From the NCBI GenBank assembly GCA_900769035.1, contig CAAGFD010000224.1, forward strand, positions 1 to 6,209: a DNA stretch of 6,209 nucleotides, written 5' to 3'. Each line of letters opens with the position of its first letter. Position 1 is the first letter of the stretch. The notes beneath the pieces were generated by a model. It saw only the letters and a list, made by a program, of their open reading frames with translations, was not told where the DNA came from and searched no databases. The translations under genes were made by a program, and so were the position numbers. Below are positions 1 through 6,209 of the stretch, piece after piece. The DNA comes from Bacteroidales bacterium. GTDB lineage: Bacteria > Bacteroidota > Bacteroidia > Bacteroidales > Paludibacteraceae.

Positions 1-1061
1 GTCAAGCTGTCGCTTATTGCGAATGGCGTACCGACCGATTGAACGAAAACGAACTCATCCTTCGTGGTATTATACCTTATAAACCACTATCACTTATCAA
101 CGAACAGATAAGAAATGATAAACCGGATTCTGCCCGTAAATATTTCTTCACTACTAAATACGCTCGCGATTATGTTACTTATACAAACATGAACGCCGAC
201 GATTTAGGTGATGTGTATTTCGACCCTGACTATCGTTACGACCTTAACGATGATGAAGAAATCAGTGCCGATGAATGGAAAATCGCCCTCGATGGTGTAC
301 TCTACGATGCCGAAATCCGCCTCCCAACAGAAACTGAATGGGAATACGCTGCTTATGGACTCGATACCTATAGAGGTATGTATCAACAAACAAATACTTA
401 CCCTTGGGCTGGAGACCAAATGCGTGAGTTAGACGATAAAGACAAACGTGGTGACTTCTATGCTAACTTCCTTCGTGGCCGTGGCGACCCTATCGGTGTT
501 CAACTTAACGGTACCCTTACCGTGCCTGTTACTTTCTTCCAACCAAACGGTTATGGCTTGTATAATATGGCTGGTAACGTTAACGAATGGGTAAAAGATG
601 TTTACCGTGCTAACACTAGTTTCGTTGACGAAGTGAACGCTTTCCGTGGTAACGAATTCGAATCAGATTCACTCTATGCCGAAAACGTTCTTACAAAACA
701 CTTCGCCGGTCTCTCCCCTGCAGTGCGCGACTCTATGCGTAAAGTGCTTATTAACGAACGCGGTATTACAAAAACCGGTGGTGATTATCGCGACTTTAAA
801 GATGGTGACGTACAATCTTCTATAAAAGATTCTGTCCTCGTTTATAAAGACCTTACACCTATCGAAAAAGCTAGTTTGTATTCTAACACCGCCCGCGTTT
901 ATAAAGGTGGAGGTTGGAACGACCGCTCTATCTGGTTGAACCCTTCTAACCGTCGTGCACTCGAAGAAAATCGTTGCCGTAACGATATCGGTTTCCGTTG
1001 CGTTATGAGTACTGTAGGTGGTAACGAACATAGTCGTGAATACTATTATAAAAACAAATAA
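1..1061 (+). CDS. gldJ: GldJ-like type IX secretion lipoprotein, FGE-sulfatase fold (5' end outside window)
   Basis: This is the C-terminal 352 residues of a protein with a formylglycine-generating-enzyme (FGE/SUMF1) fold. The frame is open from base 3 and reads QAVAYCEWRTDRLNE, a typical mid-domain FGE stretch, so the TTG at 39 is not the start. Family landmarks follow in order: RLPTETEWEYA (about 318-350), ANFLRGRGD (about 463-489), YGLYNMAGNVNEW (about 552-590), YRDFKDGD (about 786-809), RVYKGGGWNDR (about 895-927) and IGFRCVMS (about 987-1010). The order and spacing match GldJ, an outer-membrane-anchored periplasmic lipoprotein needed for T9SS secretion and gliding in Flavobacterium. GldK/PorK is the close paralogue, but gldL/porL would normally follow gldK, and here asnS follows. 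The two catalytic cysteines of true FGE appear replaced (WLNPSNRRAL region), so a structural rather than enzymatic role is inferred. Asparagine codons are nearly all AAC, unlike the neighbours. The lipobox cannot be seen. Confidence 0.85.
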   Translation, partial: QAVAYCEWRTDRLNENELILRGIIPYKPLSLINEQIRNDKPDSARKYFFTTKYARDYVTYTNMNADDLGDVYFDPDYRYDLNDDEEISADEWKIALDGVLYDAEIRLPTETEWEYAAYGLDTYRGMYQQTNTYPWAGDQMRELDDKDKRGDFYANFLRGRGDPIGVQLNGTLTVPVTFFQPNGYGLYNMAGNVNEWVKDVYRANTSFVDEVNAFRGNEFESDSLYAENVLTKHFAGLSPAVRDSMRKVLINERGITKTGGDYRDFKDGDVQSSIKDSVLVYKDLTPIEKASLYSNTARVYKGGGWNDRSIWLNPSNRRALEENRCRNDIGFRCVMSTVGGNEHSREYYYKNK

Positions 1062-1089
1062 GTTTATTCATAAGTGAAAATTTCTGTGG

Positions 1090-1124
1090 AAAAGCACTTA
1101 CTCACACTTGGGTAGTGCTTTTTT
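1090..1124 (+). terminator. Intrinsic terminator after gldJ
   Basis: AAAAGCACT (1090-1098) pairs with AGTGCTTTT (1114-1122). With T1099 bulged, the stem extends through ACTC (1100-1103) and GGGT (1110-1113), leaving a six-base loop (1104-1109). A run of six T (1119-1124) follows directly. It lies 29 bases after the gldJ stop and 29 bases before the asnS ATG, so it should end the gldJ transcript. An asnS promoter would have to overlap it or lie upstream. I looked for one and found only weak A/T matches around 1131-1142. Confidence 0.85.
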
Positions 1125-1153
1125 ACTGCATATATACATTAAATTAAATTGTT

Positions 1154-2560
1154 ATGAAAAATATTCAAAGAACCGTTATTGTGGATGCTCTTAAACGTAC
1201 CGATTTCGGAGCAGATGTTAATATTAAAGGTTGGGTACGTACTCGTCGTGGTAATAAAACAATAAATTTCGTCGCTCTTAATGATGGCTCTACTATTAAT
1301 AATATCCAAATAGTAATCGATATCGAAAAATTCGGTGAGGATTTTTTAAAACCTATTACTACTGGTGCTTGTATCAGTGTTAACGGTAAATTGGTACAAT
1401 CTCAAGGTCAAGGTCAATCCGTTGAAATTCAGGCTGATGAAATATTGATTTACGGTACTGCCGATCCTAAAACGTATCCTCTCCAAAAGAAAGGTCATAC
1501 CCTTGAGTTCCTTCGCGAAATAGCTCACCTTCGCCCTCGTACTAATACTTTCGGCGCTATTTTCCGTATTCGTCATAATATGGCAATGGCTATCCACACC
1601 TATTTCCATGAGCACGGATACTTCTATTTCCACACCCCTCTAATCACTTCTTCCGATTGTGAGGGCGCAGGTCAAATGTTCCAAGTTACTACTCAAAACT
1701 TGTACGACCTTAAAAAAGATGAAAACGGTAAGATTGATTATTCAAACGACTTTTTTGGAAAACAAGCTTCACTAACCGTTTCAGGTCAGCTCGAGGGTGA
1801 ATTGGCTGCCATGTCTCTCGGTAAAATTTATACTTTCGGTCCTACTTTCCGTGCCGAAAATTCAAATACCCCTCGTCACCTCGCTGAGTTCTGGATGATA
1901 GAGCCTGAAGTTGCATTCTATGAGATAGAAGATAACATGGCTCTCGCTCAAGATTTTATTCAATATTGCGTTCGTTGGGCTCTCGAAAAATGTACCGACG
2001 ATGTTAACTTCCTCTGCAATATGTATGATAAAGAACTCATCGATCGCCTTAAATTCGTTGTTAATAACGACTTTAAACGCCTTACTTATACCGAGGCTGT
2101 CGAAATATTGAAAAAAGCTGTTGCCGACGGCTATAAATTTGAATTCCCTGTCGATTGGGGTACCGATTTACAATCAGAGCATGAGAGATATCTTGTCGAA
2201 CAACATTTTAAATGCCCTGTTATTCTTACCGATTATCCAAAAGAAATCAAATCTTTCTATATGAAACAAAACGATGATGGTAAAACGGTGCGCGCTATGG
2301 ACGTACTTTTCCCTAAAATCGGTGAAATAATAGGCGGTTCTCAACGTGAAGAAGATTTAGAAAAACTCTCTAAACGTGCCAAAGAAATGGGCGTGCCTGA
2401 TAAAGATATTTGGTGGTATCTCGATACTCGTCGCTTCGGTACCGCTCCTCATTCCGGCTTCGGATTAGGCTTTGAGCGCCTCATGCTTTTCGTTACCGGT
2501 ATGCAAAATATCCGTGATGTAATTCCATTCCCTCGTACTCCTAAAAATTGCGAATTCTAA
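1154..2560 (+). CDS. asnS: Asparaginyl-tRNA synthetase (class IIb)
   Basis: This cytoplasmic enzyme charges tRNA-Asn with asparagine using ATP. The 468-residue length is normal for bacterial AsnS. The N-terminal OB-fold anticodon-binding domain covers roughly residues 18-105 (VNIKGWVRTRRGNKTINF, then the GQGQSVE strand region). The class II catalytic core follows: motif 1 region HEHGYFYFHTPLITSSDCEGAG; motif 2 FRAENSN with R233 and E235, then RHLAEFWMIEPE; motif 3 GFGLGFERL with R442; and the family C-terminus IRDVIPFPRTPKNCEF. The RHLAEFWMIEPE wording after motif 2 separates it from bacterial AspS, as does the absence of the long AspS insertion. The ATG at 1154 gives the expected N-terminus; upstream is A/T-rich with no Shine-Dalgarno, as is usual in Bacteroidota. 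It lies between two intrinsic terminators, which suggests a mostly monocistronic transcript. No T-box-like leader fits in the 92-base gap. Nothing is missing or broken. Confidence 0.97.
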   Translation: MKNIQRTVIVDALKRTDFGADVNIKGWVRTRRGNKTINFVALNDGSTINNIQIVIDIEKFGEDFLKPITTGACISVNGKLVQSQGQGQSVEIQADEILIYGTADPKTYPLQKKGHTLEFLREIAHLRPRTNTFGAIFRIRHNMAMAIHTYFHEHGYFYFHTPLITSSDCEGAGQMFQVTTQNLYDLKKDENGKIDYSNDFFGKQASLTVSGQLEGELAAMSLGKIYTFGPTFRAENSNTPRHLAEFWMIEPEVAFYEIEDNMALAQDFIQYCVRWALEKCTDDVNFLCNMYDKELIDRLKFVVNNDFKRLTYTEAVEILKKAVADGYKFEFPVDWGTDLQSEHERYLVEQHFKCPVILTDYPKEIKSFYMKQNDDGKTVRAMDVLFPKIGEIIGGSQREEDLEKLSKRAKEMGVPDKDIWWYLDTRRFGTAPHSGFGLGFERLMLFVTGMQNIRDVIPFPRTPKNCEF

Positions 2561-2576
2561 TTTTATTTAAATATAT

Positions 2577-2610
2577 AGCCGAGATGGATTATTGCCATGT
2601 CGGCTTTTTT
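2577..2610 (+). terminator. Intrinsic terminator after asnS, abutting mutS2
   Basis: The arm AGCCGAGATGG (2577-2587) pairs with CCATGTCGGCT (2595-2605) across a seven-base loop (2588-2594). Ten of eleven positions pair, with one G/G mismatch (2583/2599). Six T residues (2605-2610) follow. The hairpin begins 16 bases after the asnS stop. The last T is only six bases before the mutS2 ATG, so this element also forms the immediate leader of mutS2. Confidence 0.85.
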
Positions 2611-2615
2611 AAGTT

Positions 2616-5006
2616 ATGCTATATCCTGATAATTTTGAACATAAAATAGGCTTTGATTCCGTACGCTCACTCATTGATGAAAAATGCGCCGGTACTTGGG
2701 GCGTCGAAGAGGTCGAGAAAATTTCTTTCTCAAACAACTTCGACGATATCGTCGCTTCTCTTTCTATAATTAATGAGATGATGACGCTTTTGGGCGAATC
2801 AAATAGCCTGCCTATCCCTTTGGTTACCGACCTGCGTCGTAGGTTTAACGATACCAAAGCCGAGGGTACGTTCTTGGATACTAAGGATTTAATAGCATTA
2901 AAAAAGAATATCTCTACTCTTCGTGAGTTGGTGCAGTTTATCTCTGATGCCGACCCGGCAAGATTTCCTGCTTTGATAAATCTTGTCAAAGATACATTTA
3001 CGTTTGCCAATATCGAGAATCGTATTGACTCTATCATTAATCGATTCGGTGATGTCAAAGATGATGCTTCCGCCTCTCTTGCTCAAATTCGAAAAGATAT
3101 GGTTGTTGCCCAAGCTAGTGTGTCTAAAATAATGCGTTCCGTACTCAATAAAGCCGCGGAAGAAGGCATTGTCGATAAGGATGTTACTCCTTCTCTTAGA
3201 GAAGGTCGACTCGTTATCCCCGTTTCTTCGATGAATAAACGCAGAATACCGGGTATTGTGCACGACGAGTCTGCAACCGGCAAAACCGTCTTTATCGAAC
3301 CTTCGGCTGTCGTTGAAGTAAATAACAGAATTCGTGAACTCGAAAATGAAGAACGTCGCGAAATAATTCGCATCCTTACTGATTTTACAAATTTCGTCCG
3401 TCCTTATTACAGCGATATTCTCGACTCATTCCTACTCGTGGCAAAAATTGATGCTATTCGCGCTAAAGCCCTGTTTTCTATCGAAATAAATGCTATTAAA
3501 CCATATCTTTATTCCGATTGCAGAATAGATTGGTATGAGGCAAGACACCCTTTGCTCGAAAAATCTTTAAAGCGTCAAGGAAAAAGCATTCAGCCTCTTA
3601 ATATCCGTCTGAATAAAAAACAACGCATTTTACTTATATCCGGCCCTAATGCCGGTGGTAAATCTGTTTGCCTGAAAACAGCCGGTCTTTTGCAATATAT
3701 GTTACAATGCGGACTCCCGATTCCTATTCACGAACGTAGTAATGCAGGTATTTTCAATAGTATTTTTATTGATATCGGCGACGAACAAAGCATAGAAAAC
3801 GACTTGTCTACATATAGTTCACACCTTATTAATATGAAAAATTGTATTAAGTATAGTAATGGTAAATCGCTACTCTTAATCGATGAATTCGGTACCGGTA
3901 CCGAACCGCAAATAGGTGGTGCTATCGCAGAAGCCGTACTTAATAGATTGAATAATAACCATGTATATGGTATTATCACAACACACTATACAAATCTAAA
4001 ACACTATGCTGCCCAAACAGATGGTATCGTGAACGGTGCAATGCTATATGATAGGAATAAGATGCAACCTTTGTTTATGCTCTCTATCGGTACTGCCGGT
4101 TCGTCTTTCGCTATCGAAATAGCCCGTAAAATCGGACTTCCCGACGATGTCATAAGCAATGCTTCTAAAATTGTGGGTGAAGATCAAGTAGATTTCGATA
4201 AACACTTGCAAGATGTCGCTCGAGATAAACGATATTGGGAACAAAAACGTGCAAAAATAAAGGAGGATGAAAAGAAAATTTCTTCCATGAAAGAGCATTA
4301 CGAAGAACTGCTACAAGATATAAAGAAAAAAGAGAAAGAGATTATCCGTAATGCAAAAGAAGAAGCTTCGCAAATTATCCGCGATTCCAATGCTAAAATA
4401 GAAAATACTATCCGTGTGATAAAAGAGAGTGCTGCCGATAAAAATGTTACTTCTACCGAACGCCGCGAATTGGAGAAATTCAAAAAATCTTTGGACGATC
4501 AATTGGAAAAACAGAATCGTACTAAGATTGCAAAAGTAGAATTCAAAAAAGGTGAGCGTGTGCGTTTAAATGGTCAAAATATCGCCGGTACTGTAGATTC
4601 CGTGAATGGTAAAACCGCTATAGTTATTTTCGGACACCTGAAATCTACTGTCGACGTGTCTAAATTAGAGCATCTTACGGCTGCACAAGCTAAAGAATTG
4701 GATAAGTTTGCTAATAAAAATAATTCAACTAAAGGCTTTGATATGCGTGAGCGTCAACTGAATTTCAATCAAGATATTGATGTGCGCGGTATGCGTGTTG
4801 ATGAGGCTTTGCAAGCTGTTATATATTTCTTGGATGATGCCCGTATGTTCAATATCTCACGCGTCAGAATCCTCCATGGTACCGGTACAGGTGCCCTCAG
4901 AAGTGCTATACGTGATTATCTATACCAGTCTACTATCGTGAAGAGCTTTAAGGACGAGCACGTTCAGTTCGGCGGAGCTGGCATTACCGTCGTTGACCTT
5001 GAATAA
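2616..5006 (+). CDS. mutS2: MutS2 ATPase with C-terminal Smr domain
   Basis: MutS2 is a cytoplasmic MutS-family ATPase that lacks the mismatch-recognition domain. Studied homologues suppress homologous recombination (Helicobacter pylori) or split collided ribosomes (Bacillus subtilis); which applies here is unknown. The 796-residue length is normal. Order of parts: N-terminal core/lever region (about 1-310); ATPase with Walker A GPNAGGKS (343-350), the STYSSH signature (398-403) and Walker B LLLIDE ending at D423-E424, followed by FGTGTEP; a lysine- and glutamate-rich coiled coil (about 525-640); a small beta-rich, KOW-like segment (about 645-690, FKKGERVRLNGQNIAGTV); and an Smr domain (about 720-796) with IDVRG (721-725) and the HGTGTG motif (754-759). 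The ATG at 2616 is favoured because YPDNFEHKIGFD is the conserved family N-terminus and the next methionine is far inside. The leader is a terminator T-run with no Shine-Dalgarno sequence. All expected ATPase residues are present. Confidence 0.96.
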   Translation: MLYPDNFEHKIGFDSVRSLIDEKCAGTWGVEEVEKISFSNNFDDIVASLSIINEMMTLLGESNSLPIPLVTDLRRRFNDTKAEGTFLDTKDLIALKKNISTLRELVQFISDADPARFPALINLVKDTFTFANIENRIDSIINRFGDVKDDASASLAQIRKDMVVAQASVSKIMRSVLNKAAEEGIVDKDVTPSLREGRLVIPVSSMNKRRIPGIVHDESATGKTVFIEPSAVVEVNNRIRELENEERREIIRILTDFTNFVRPYYSDILDSFLLVAKIDAIRAKALFSIEINAIKPYLYSDCRIDWYEARHPLLEKSLKRQGKSIQPLNIRLNKKQRILLISGPNAGGKSVCLKTAGLLQYMLQCGLPIPIHERSNAGIFNSIFIDIGDEQSIENDLSTYSSHLINMKNCIKYSNGKSLLLIDEFGTGTEPQIGGAIAEAVLNRLNNNHVYGIITTHYTNLKHYAAQTDGIVNGAMLYDRNKMQPLFMLSIGTAGSSFAIEIARKIGLPDDVISNASKIVGEDQVDFDKHLQDVARDKRYWEQKRAKIKEDEKKISSMKEHYEELLQDIKKKEKEIIRNAKEEASQIIRDSNAKIENTIRVIKESAADKNVTSTERRELEKFKKSLDDQLEKQNRTKIAKVEFKKGERVRLNGQNIAGTVDSVNGKTAIVIFGHLKSTVDVSKLEHLTAAQAKELDKFANKNNSTKGFDMRERQLNFNQDIDVRGMRVDEALQAVIYFLDDARMFNISRVRILHGTGTGALRSAIRDYLYQSTIVKSFKDEHVQFGGAGITVVDLE

Positions 5007-5131
5007 TTATATACACACGCCTTTATTGATTAGAGATATGCTTATGATAAGATAGTTGTAATCATATTCTTTGTCATAATAAATGCTTTTTATAGCATAA
5101 TTTAGTGGAGAACGGAATAAAATCACGGCAT
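5007..5131. other. A/T-rich convergent spacer with two weak hairpins
   Basis: This spacer lies between the mutS2 stop and the ferredoxin terminator. Two inverted repeats are visible. The first is TTATGA (5042-5047) with TCATAA (5074-5079), which also encloses AAGA (5049-5052) with TCTT (5068-5071). The second is ATGCT (5083-5087) with AGCAT (5094-5098) around a six-base loop. Neither is G/C-rich and neither is followed by a proper T-run on the + strand, so they are at best a weak 3' end for mutS2. No open frame of coding character was seen. Confidence 0.4.
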
Positions 5132-5167
5132 AAAAAAAAAGAGACCGTGAATAATATCACAGCCTCT
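5132..5167 (-). terminator. Intrinsic terminator of the ferredoxin gene
   Basis: Read on the minus strand, AGAGGCTGTGA pairs with TCACGGTCTCT over eleven positions (+ strand arms 5157-5167 and 5140-5150). The pairing includes two G/U wobbles and closes a six-base loop (5151-5156). A run of nine T follows on that strand (A-run 5132-5140 on +). It begins 26 bases after the ferredoxin stop. On the + strand no T-run directly follows the stem, so it is mainly a minus-strand terminator. Confidence 0.88.
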
Positions 5168-5193
5168 TATTAGTTCTTTTTGTGGTACAAGAA

Positions 5194-5364
5194 TTATGCC
5201 TCAGGGTGAATAGCCTCTGATGGACATACAGAAGCACAAGTGCCACATTCTGTACACATTGAAGGATCGATTTTATAGATATCGCCTTCTGAGATAGCTC
5301 CTACAGGGCATTCGCCAGCGCAAGTGCCACAAGCTATACAATCATCTGAAATTACGTAAGCCAT
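5194..5364 (-). CDS. Small 2[4Fe-4S] ferredoxin
   Basis: This 56-residue protein runs from ATG (complement of 5362-5364) to TAA (complement of 5194-5196) and begins MAYVISDDCIACGTC. It holds two complete CxxCxxCxxxCP cluster motifs: C9, C12, C15, C19-P and C37, C40, C43, C47-P. These are the ligands of two [4Fe-4S] clusters in the clostridial-type bacterial ferredoxin fold, whose two halves are related by internal duplication. Such proteins are soluble, low-potential one-electron carriers for anaerobic metabolism, for example pyruvate:ferredoxin oxidoreductase and hydrogenase or Rnf-type partners. The actual partner cannot be told from this window. The acidic composition and length are normal for the family. 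It stands alone on the minus strand, with its own promoter and terminator, convergent with mutS2 and divergent from porT. The start is fixed by the conserved AYVI-D/E-C opening. Confidence 0.95.
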   Translation of the reverse strand: MAYVISDDCIACGTCAGECPVGAISEGDIYKIDPSMCTECGTCASVCPSEAIHPEA

Positions 5365-5405
5365 TGTTTAATTTTTAAATTAATATTAGTACTAACTTGT
5401 AACTG

Positions 5406-5436
5406 CAAAATTACGCATATTTTTTGTATCTGCAAT
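5406..5436 (-). promoter_or_regulatory. Bacteroides-type promoter of the ferredoxin gene
   Basis: Read on the minus strand, the -7 element is TAATTTTG (complement of 5406-5413), an exact match to TAnnTTTG. The -33 element is ATTG (complement of 5433-5436), one base off TTTG, with a 19-base spacer. This is the arrangement used by the primary sigma factor of Bacteroides. It predicts transcription starting near 5399 and a leader of roughly 35 bases, A/T-rich and without a Shine-Dalgarno sequence. It is the best promoter in the window. Confidence 0.7.
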
Positions 5437-5456
5437 CGTTTTGTACAATAATTTTT
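5423..5456 (+). promoter_or_regulatory. Possible porT promoter
   Basis: TTTG (5423-5426) is followed 22 bases later by TAATTTTT (5449-5456), which differs from the TAnnTTTG consensus only at the last base. The spacer is slightly long for the usual 19-21. If real, transcription would start around 5462, giving a leader under 20 bases. A second TTTG at 5440-5443 has no good partner. The site overlaps the -33 region of the divergent ferredoxin promoter. A/T-richness makes chance matches likely, so confidence is low. Confidence 0.3.
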
Positions 5457-5478
5457 TTATTATTTCGTTTCAATTATA

Positions 5479-6180
5479 ATGAAAAAAATATATCTGATTA
5501 TATTAGTTATTGTTATCACATTGCCTGTAAAAGCGCAAAATTTGATAATGGCGGATTATAAACGCTTTCACTTTGGTTTTTGTCTCGGTATTAATATGAT
5601 GGATTATGGTATTAGAAACTCCTTAATCAATCAAAATGGTACAGTATATCAAGCCGAAGTGTCGGTGCCTATGCCCGGTTTTACTGTCGGCGTTTTGGGT
5701 GATGTTCGTTTGAATAACTATTTTAATCTTCGCCTCGTACCTACTCTTAGTCTCGGTGAGCGTACTCTTACTTATATGAATAATGTAAACGACGACTTAT
5801 ATAAAACGACACTGAAATCTACTGTGATTTCAGTGCCTATATTACTTAAGTATAATGCCGTGCGTATCAATAACTACCGCCCTTACTTGATTGCCGGCGG
5901 TGGAGTTGCTCTCGAACTATCGCACGATAAAACTAAGCCTATTCTTCAAAAATATACCGATTTTTACGTGGAGGTCGGCGTTGGTTGCACATTCTATACC
6001 GAATATTTCAGGTTCGCTCCGGAACTTAAGTTTGCTATCGGTCTGCGTAATGTTCATACCCCTTGGGAAACCCGTTTGGCTGATGGTAGTAGCTACTTGG
6101 ATCCTACTTTTGAACCATATAGTAGGGCTATTTCTCGCCTTACTACACGCCTCTTCTCCTTAGTCTTTAATTTTGAATAA
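5479..6180 (+). CDS. porT: PorT-like outer-membrane beta-barrel protein of the type IX secretion system
   Basis: The 233-residue protein opens with a signal peptide: MKK, a hydrophobic run (about residues 4-15), and a likely cleavage after VKA at residue 19. The mature part is rich in alternating strands and ends in phenylalanine-containing strand FSLVFNFE, as expected for a small outer-membrane beta barrel. Wording typical of PorT/SprT includes FHFGFCLGINMMDY (about 30-43), LKSTVISVPILLKY (about 113-126), NYRPYLIAGGGVALELS near the middle, and DFYVEVGVGCTFYTEYF followed by FAPELKFAIGL. PorT is required for export of T9SS cargo (for example gingipains in Porphyromonas gingivalis), although its exact step is unsettled; length is close to characterised PorT. 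Upstream is the divergent ferredoxin gene rather than ubiE, which I recall as a common porT neighbour. The ATG at 5479 is chosen because it directly precedes the signal peptide. A generic outer-membrane beta-barrel family assignment is the alternative. Confidence 0.85.
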   Translation: MKKIYLIILVIVITLPVKAQNLIMADYKRFHFGFCLGINMMDYGIRNSLINQNGTVYQAEVSVPMPGFTVGVLGDVRLNNYFNLRLVPTLSLGERTLTYMNNVNDDLYKTTLKSTVISVPILLKYNAVRINNYRPYLIAGGGVALELSHDKTKPILQKYTDFYVEVGVGCTFYTEYFRFAPELKFAIGLRNVHTPWETRLADGSSYLDPTFEPYSRAISRLTTRLFSLVFNFE

Positions 6181-6209
6181 CAATTTTTTCTATTATTCCG
6201 TCACATGCA

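Noticed and set aside
39..41. TTG at 39 as the gldJ start codon
   Set aside because: The same frame is open to base 3 and already encodes conserved FGE-domain residues (AYCEW), so the gene begins before the window.
669..1031. Minus-strand open frame of 120 codons inside gldJ
   Set aside because: It is a shadow of the FGE-domain coding strand. It has no recognisable motif and lies wholly within a well-supported gene.
1062..1153. Leader of asnS as a T-box or amino-acid-responsive attenuator
   Set aside because: The gap is too short for a T-box and shows no T-box sequence or alternative antiterminator pairing. The hairpin is an ordinary terminator for gldJ.
2609..3263. Overlapping minus-strand open frames at the start of mutS2
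   Set aside because: Both lie antisense to conserved MutS2 sequence, lack promoter or family features, and overlap one another.
3888..3905. Perfect 18-base palindrome TTCGGTACCGGTACCGAA inside mutS2
   Set aside because: It encodes the conserved FGTGTE motif just after Walker B. The repeat comes from GGT ACC codons for Gly-Thr pairs, and a near copy of its centre recurs at the HGTGTG motif of the Smr domain. Protein constraint and codon preference explain it.
5891..6163. Second plus-strand frame inside porT
   Set aside because: It is an out-of-frame reading of the porT beta-barrel region, without a plausible signal or domain.
6181..6209. Possible terminator or next gene after porT
   Set aside because: Only 29 bases remain. 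There is a short T-run (6184-6189) but no stem before it and no recognisable coding start.

Overview
The window looks like chromosomal DNA from a member of the Bacteroidota, most likely the order Bacteroidales. Three things point there. It carries two components of the type IX secretion system (T9SS), which is confined to this phylum. Upstream regions are A/T-rich and lack clear Shine-Dalgarno sequences. The promoter ahead of the ferredoxin gene matches the Bacteroides form (-33 TTTG-like, -7 TAnnTTTG) rather than the usual -35/-10. No mobile element, phage gene, CRISPR array, tRNA or rRNA was found. I cannot name the genus from this sequence.

Layout, left to right. Positions 1-1061 (+) hold the 3' part of a GldJ-type T9SS lipoprotein gene whose start lies before the window; it ends at an intrinsic terminator (about 1090-1124). 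Positions 1154-2560 (+) hold a complete asnS (asparaginyl-tRNA synthetase), followed by a second terminator (about 2577-2610). Positions 2616-5006 (+) hold a complete mutS2, with MutS-type ATPase, coiled coil and C-terminal Smr domain; its ATG lies six bases after the terminator's T-run. Positions 5194-5364 (-) hold a 56-residue 2[4Fe-4S] ferredoxin, with its own terminator (5132-5167) and a good Bacteroides-type promoter (5406-5436). Positions 5479-6180 (+) hold porT, a small outer-membrane beta-barrel protein of the T9SS, divergent from the ferredoxin. The last 29 bases show nothing recognisable.

How they fit together. gldJ and porT serve the same machine: GldJ is a periplasmic lipoprotein of the T9SS/gliding complex, and PorT is an outer-membrane factor required for export. 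They are separated by housekeeping genes for translation (asnS), genome or ribosome maintenance (mutS2) and electron transfer (ferredoxin). Terminators and the strand change suggest mostly separate transcription units. The exception is mutS2, which has no visible room for its own promoter after the asnS terminator and is probably fed by read-through or by a promoter inside asnS.

I see no previously undescribed system here. The points most worth a second look are the terminator abutting the mutS2 start codon, the strong C-ending codon bias of gldJ compared with its neighbours, and the small ferredoxin gene that a length cut-off would miss.
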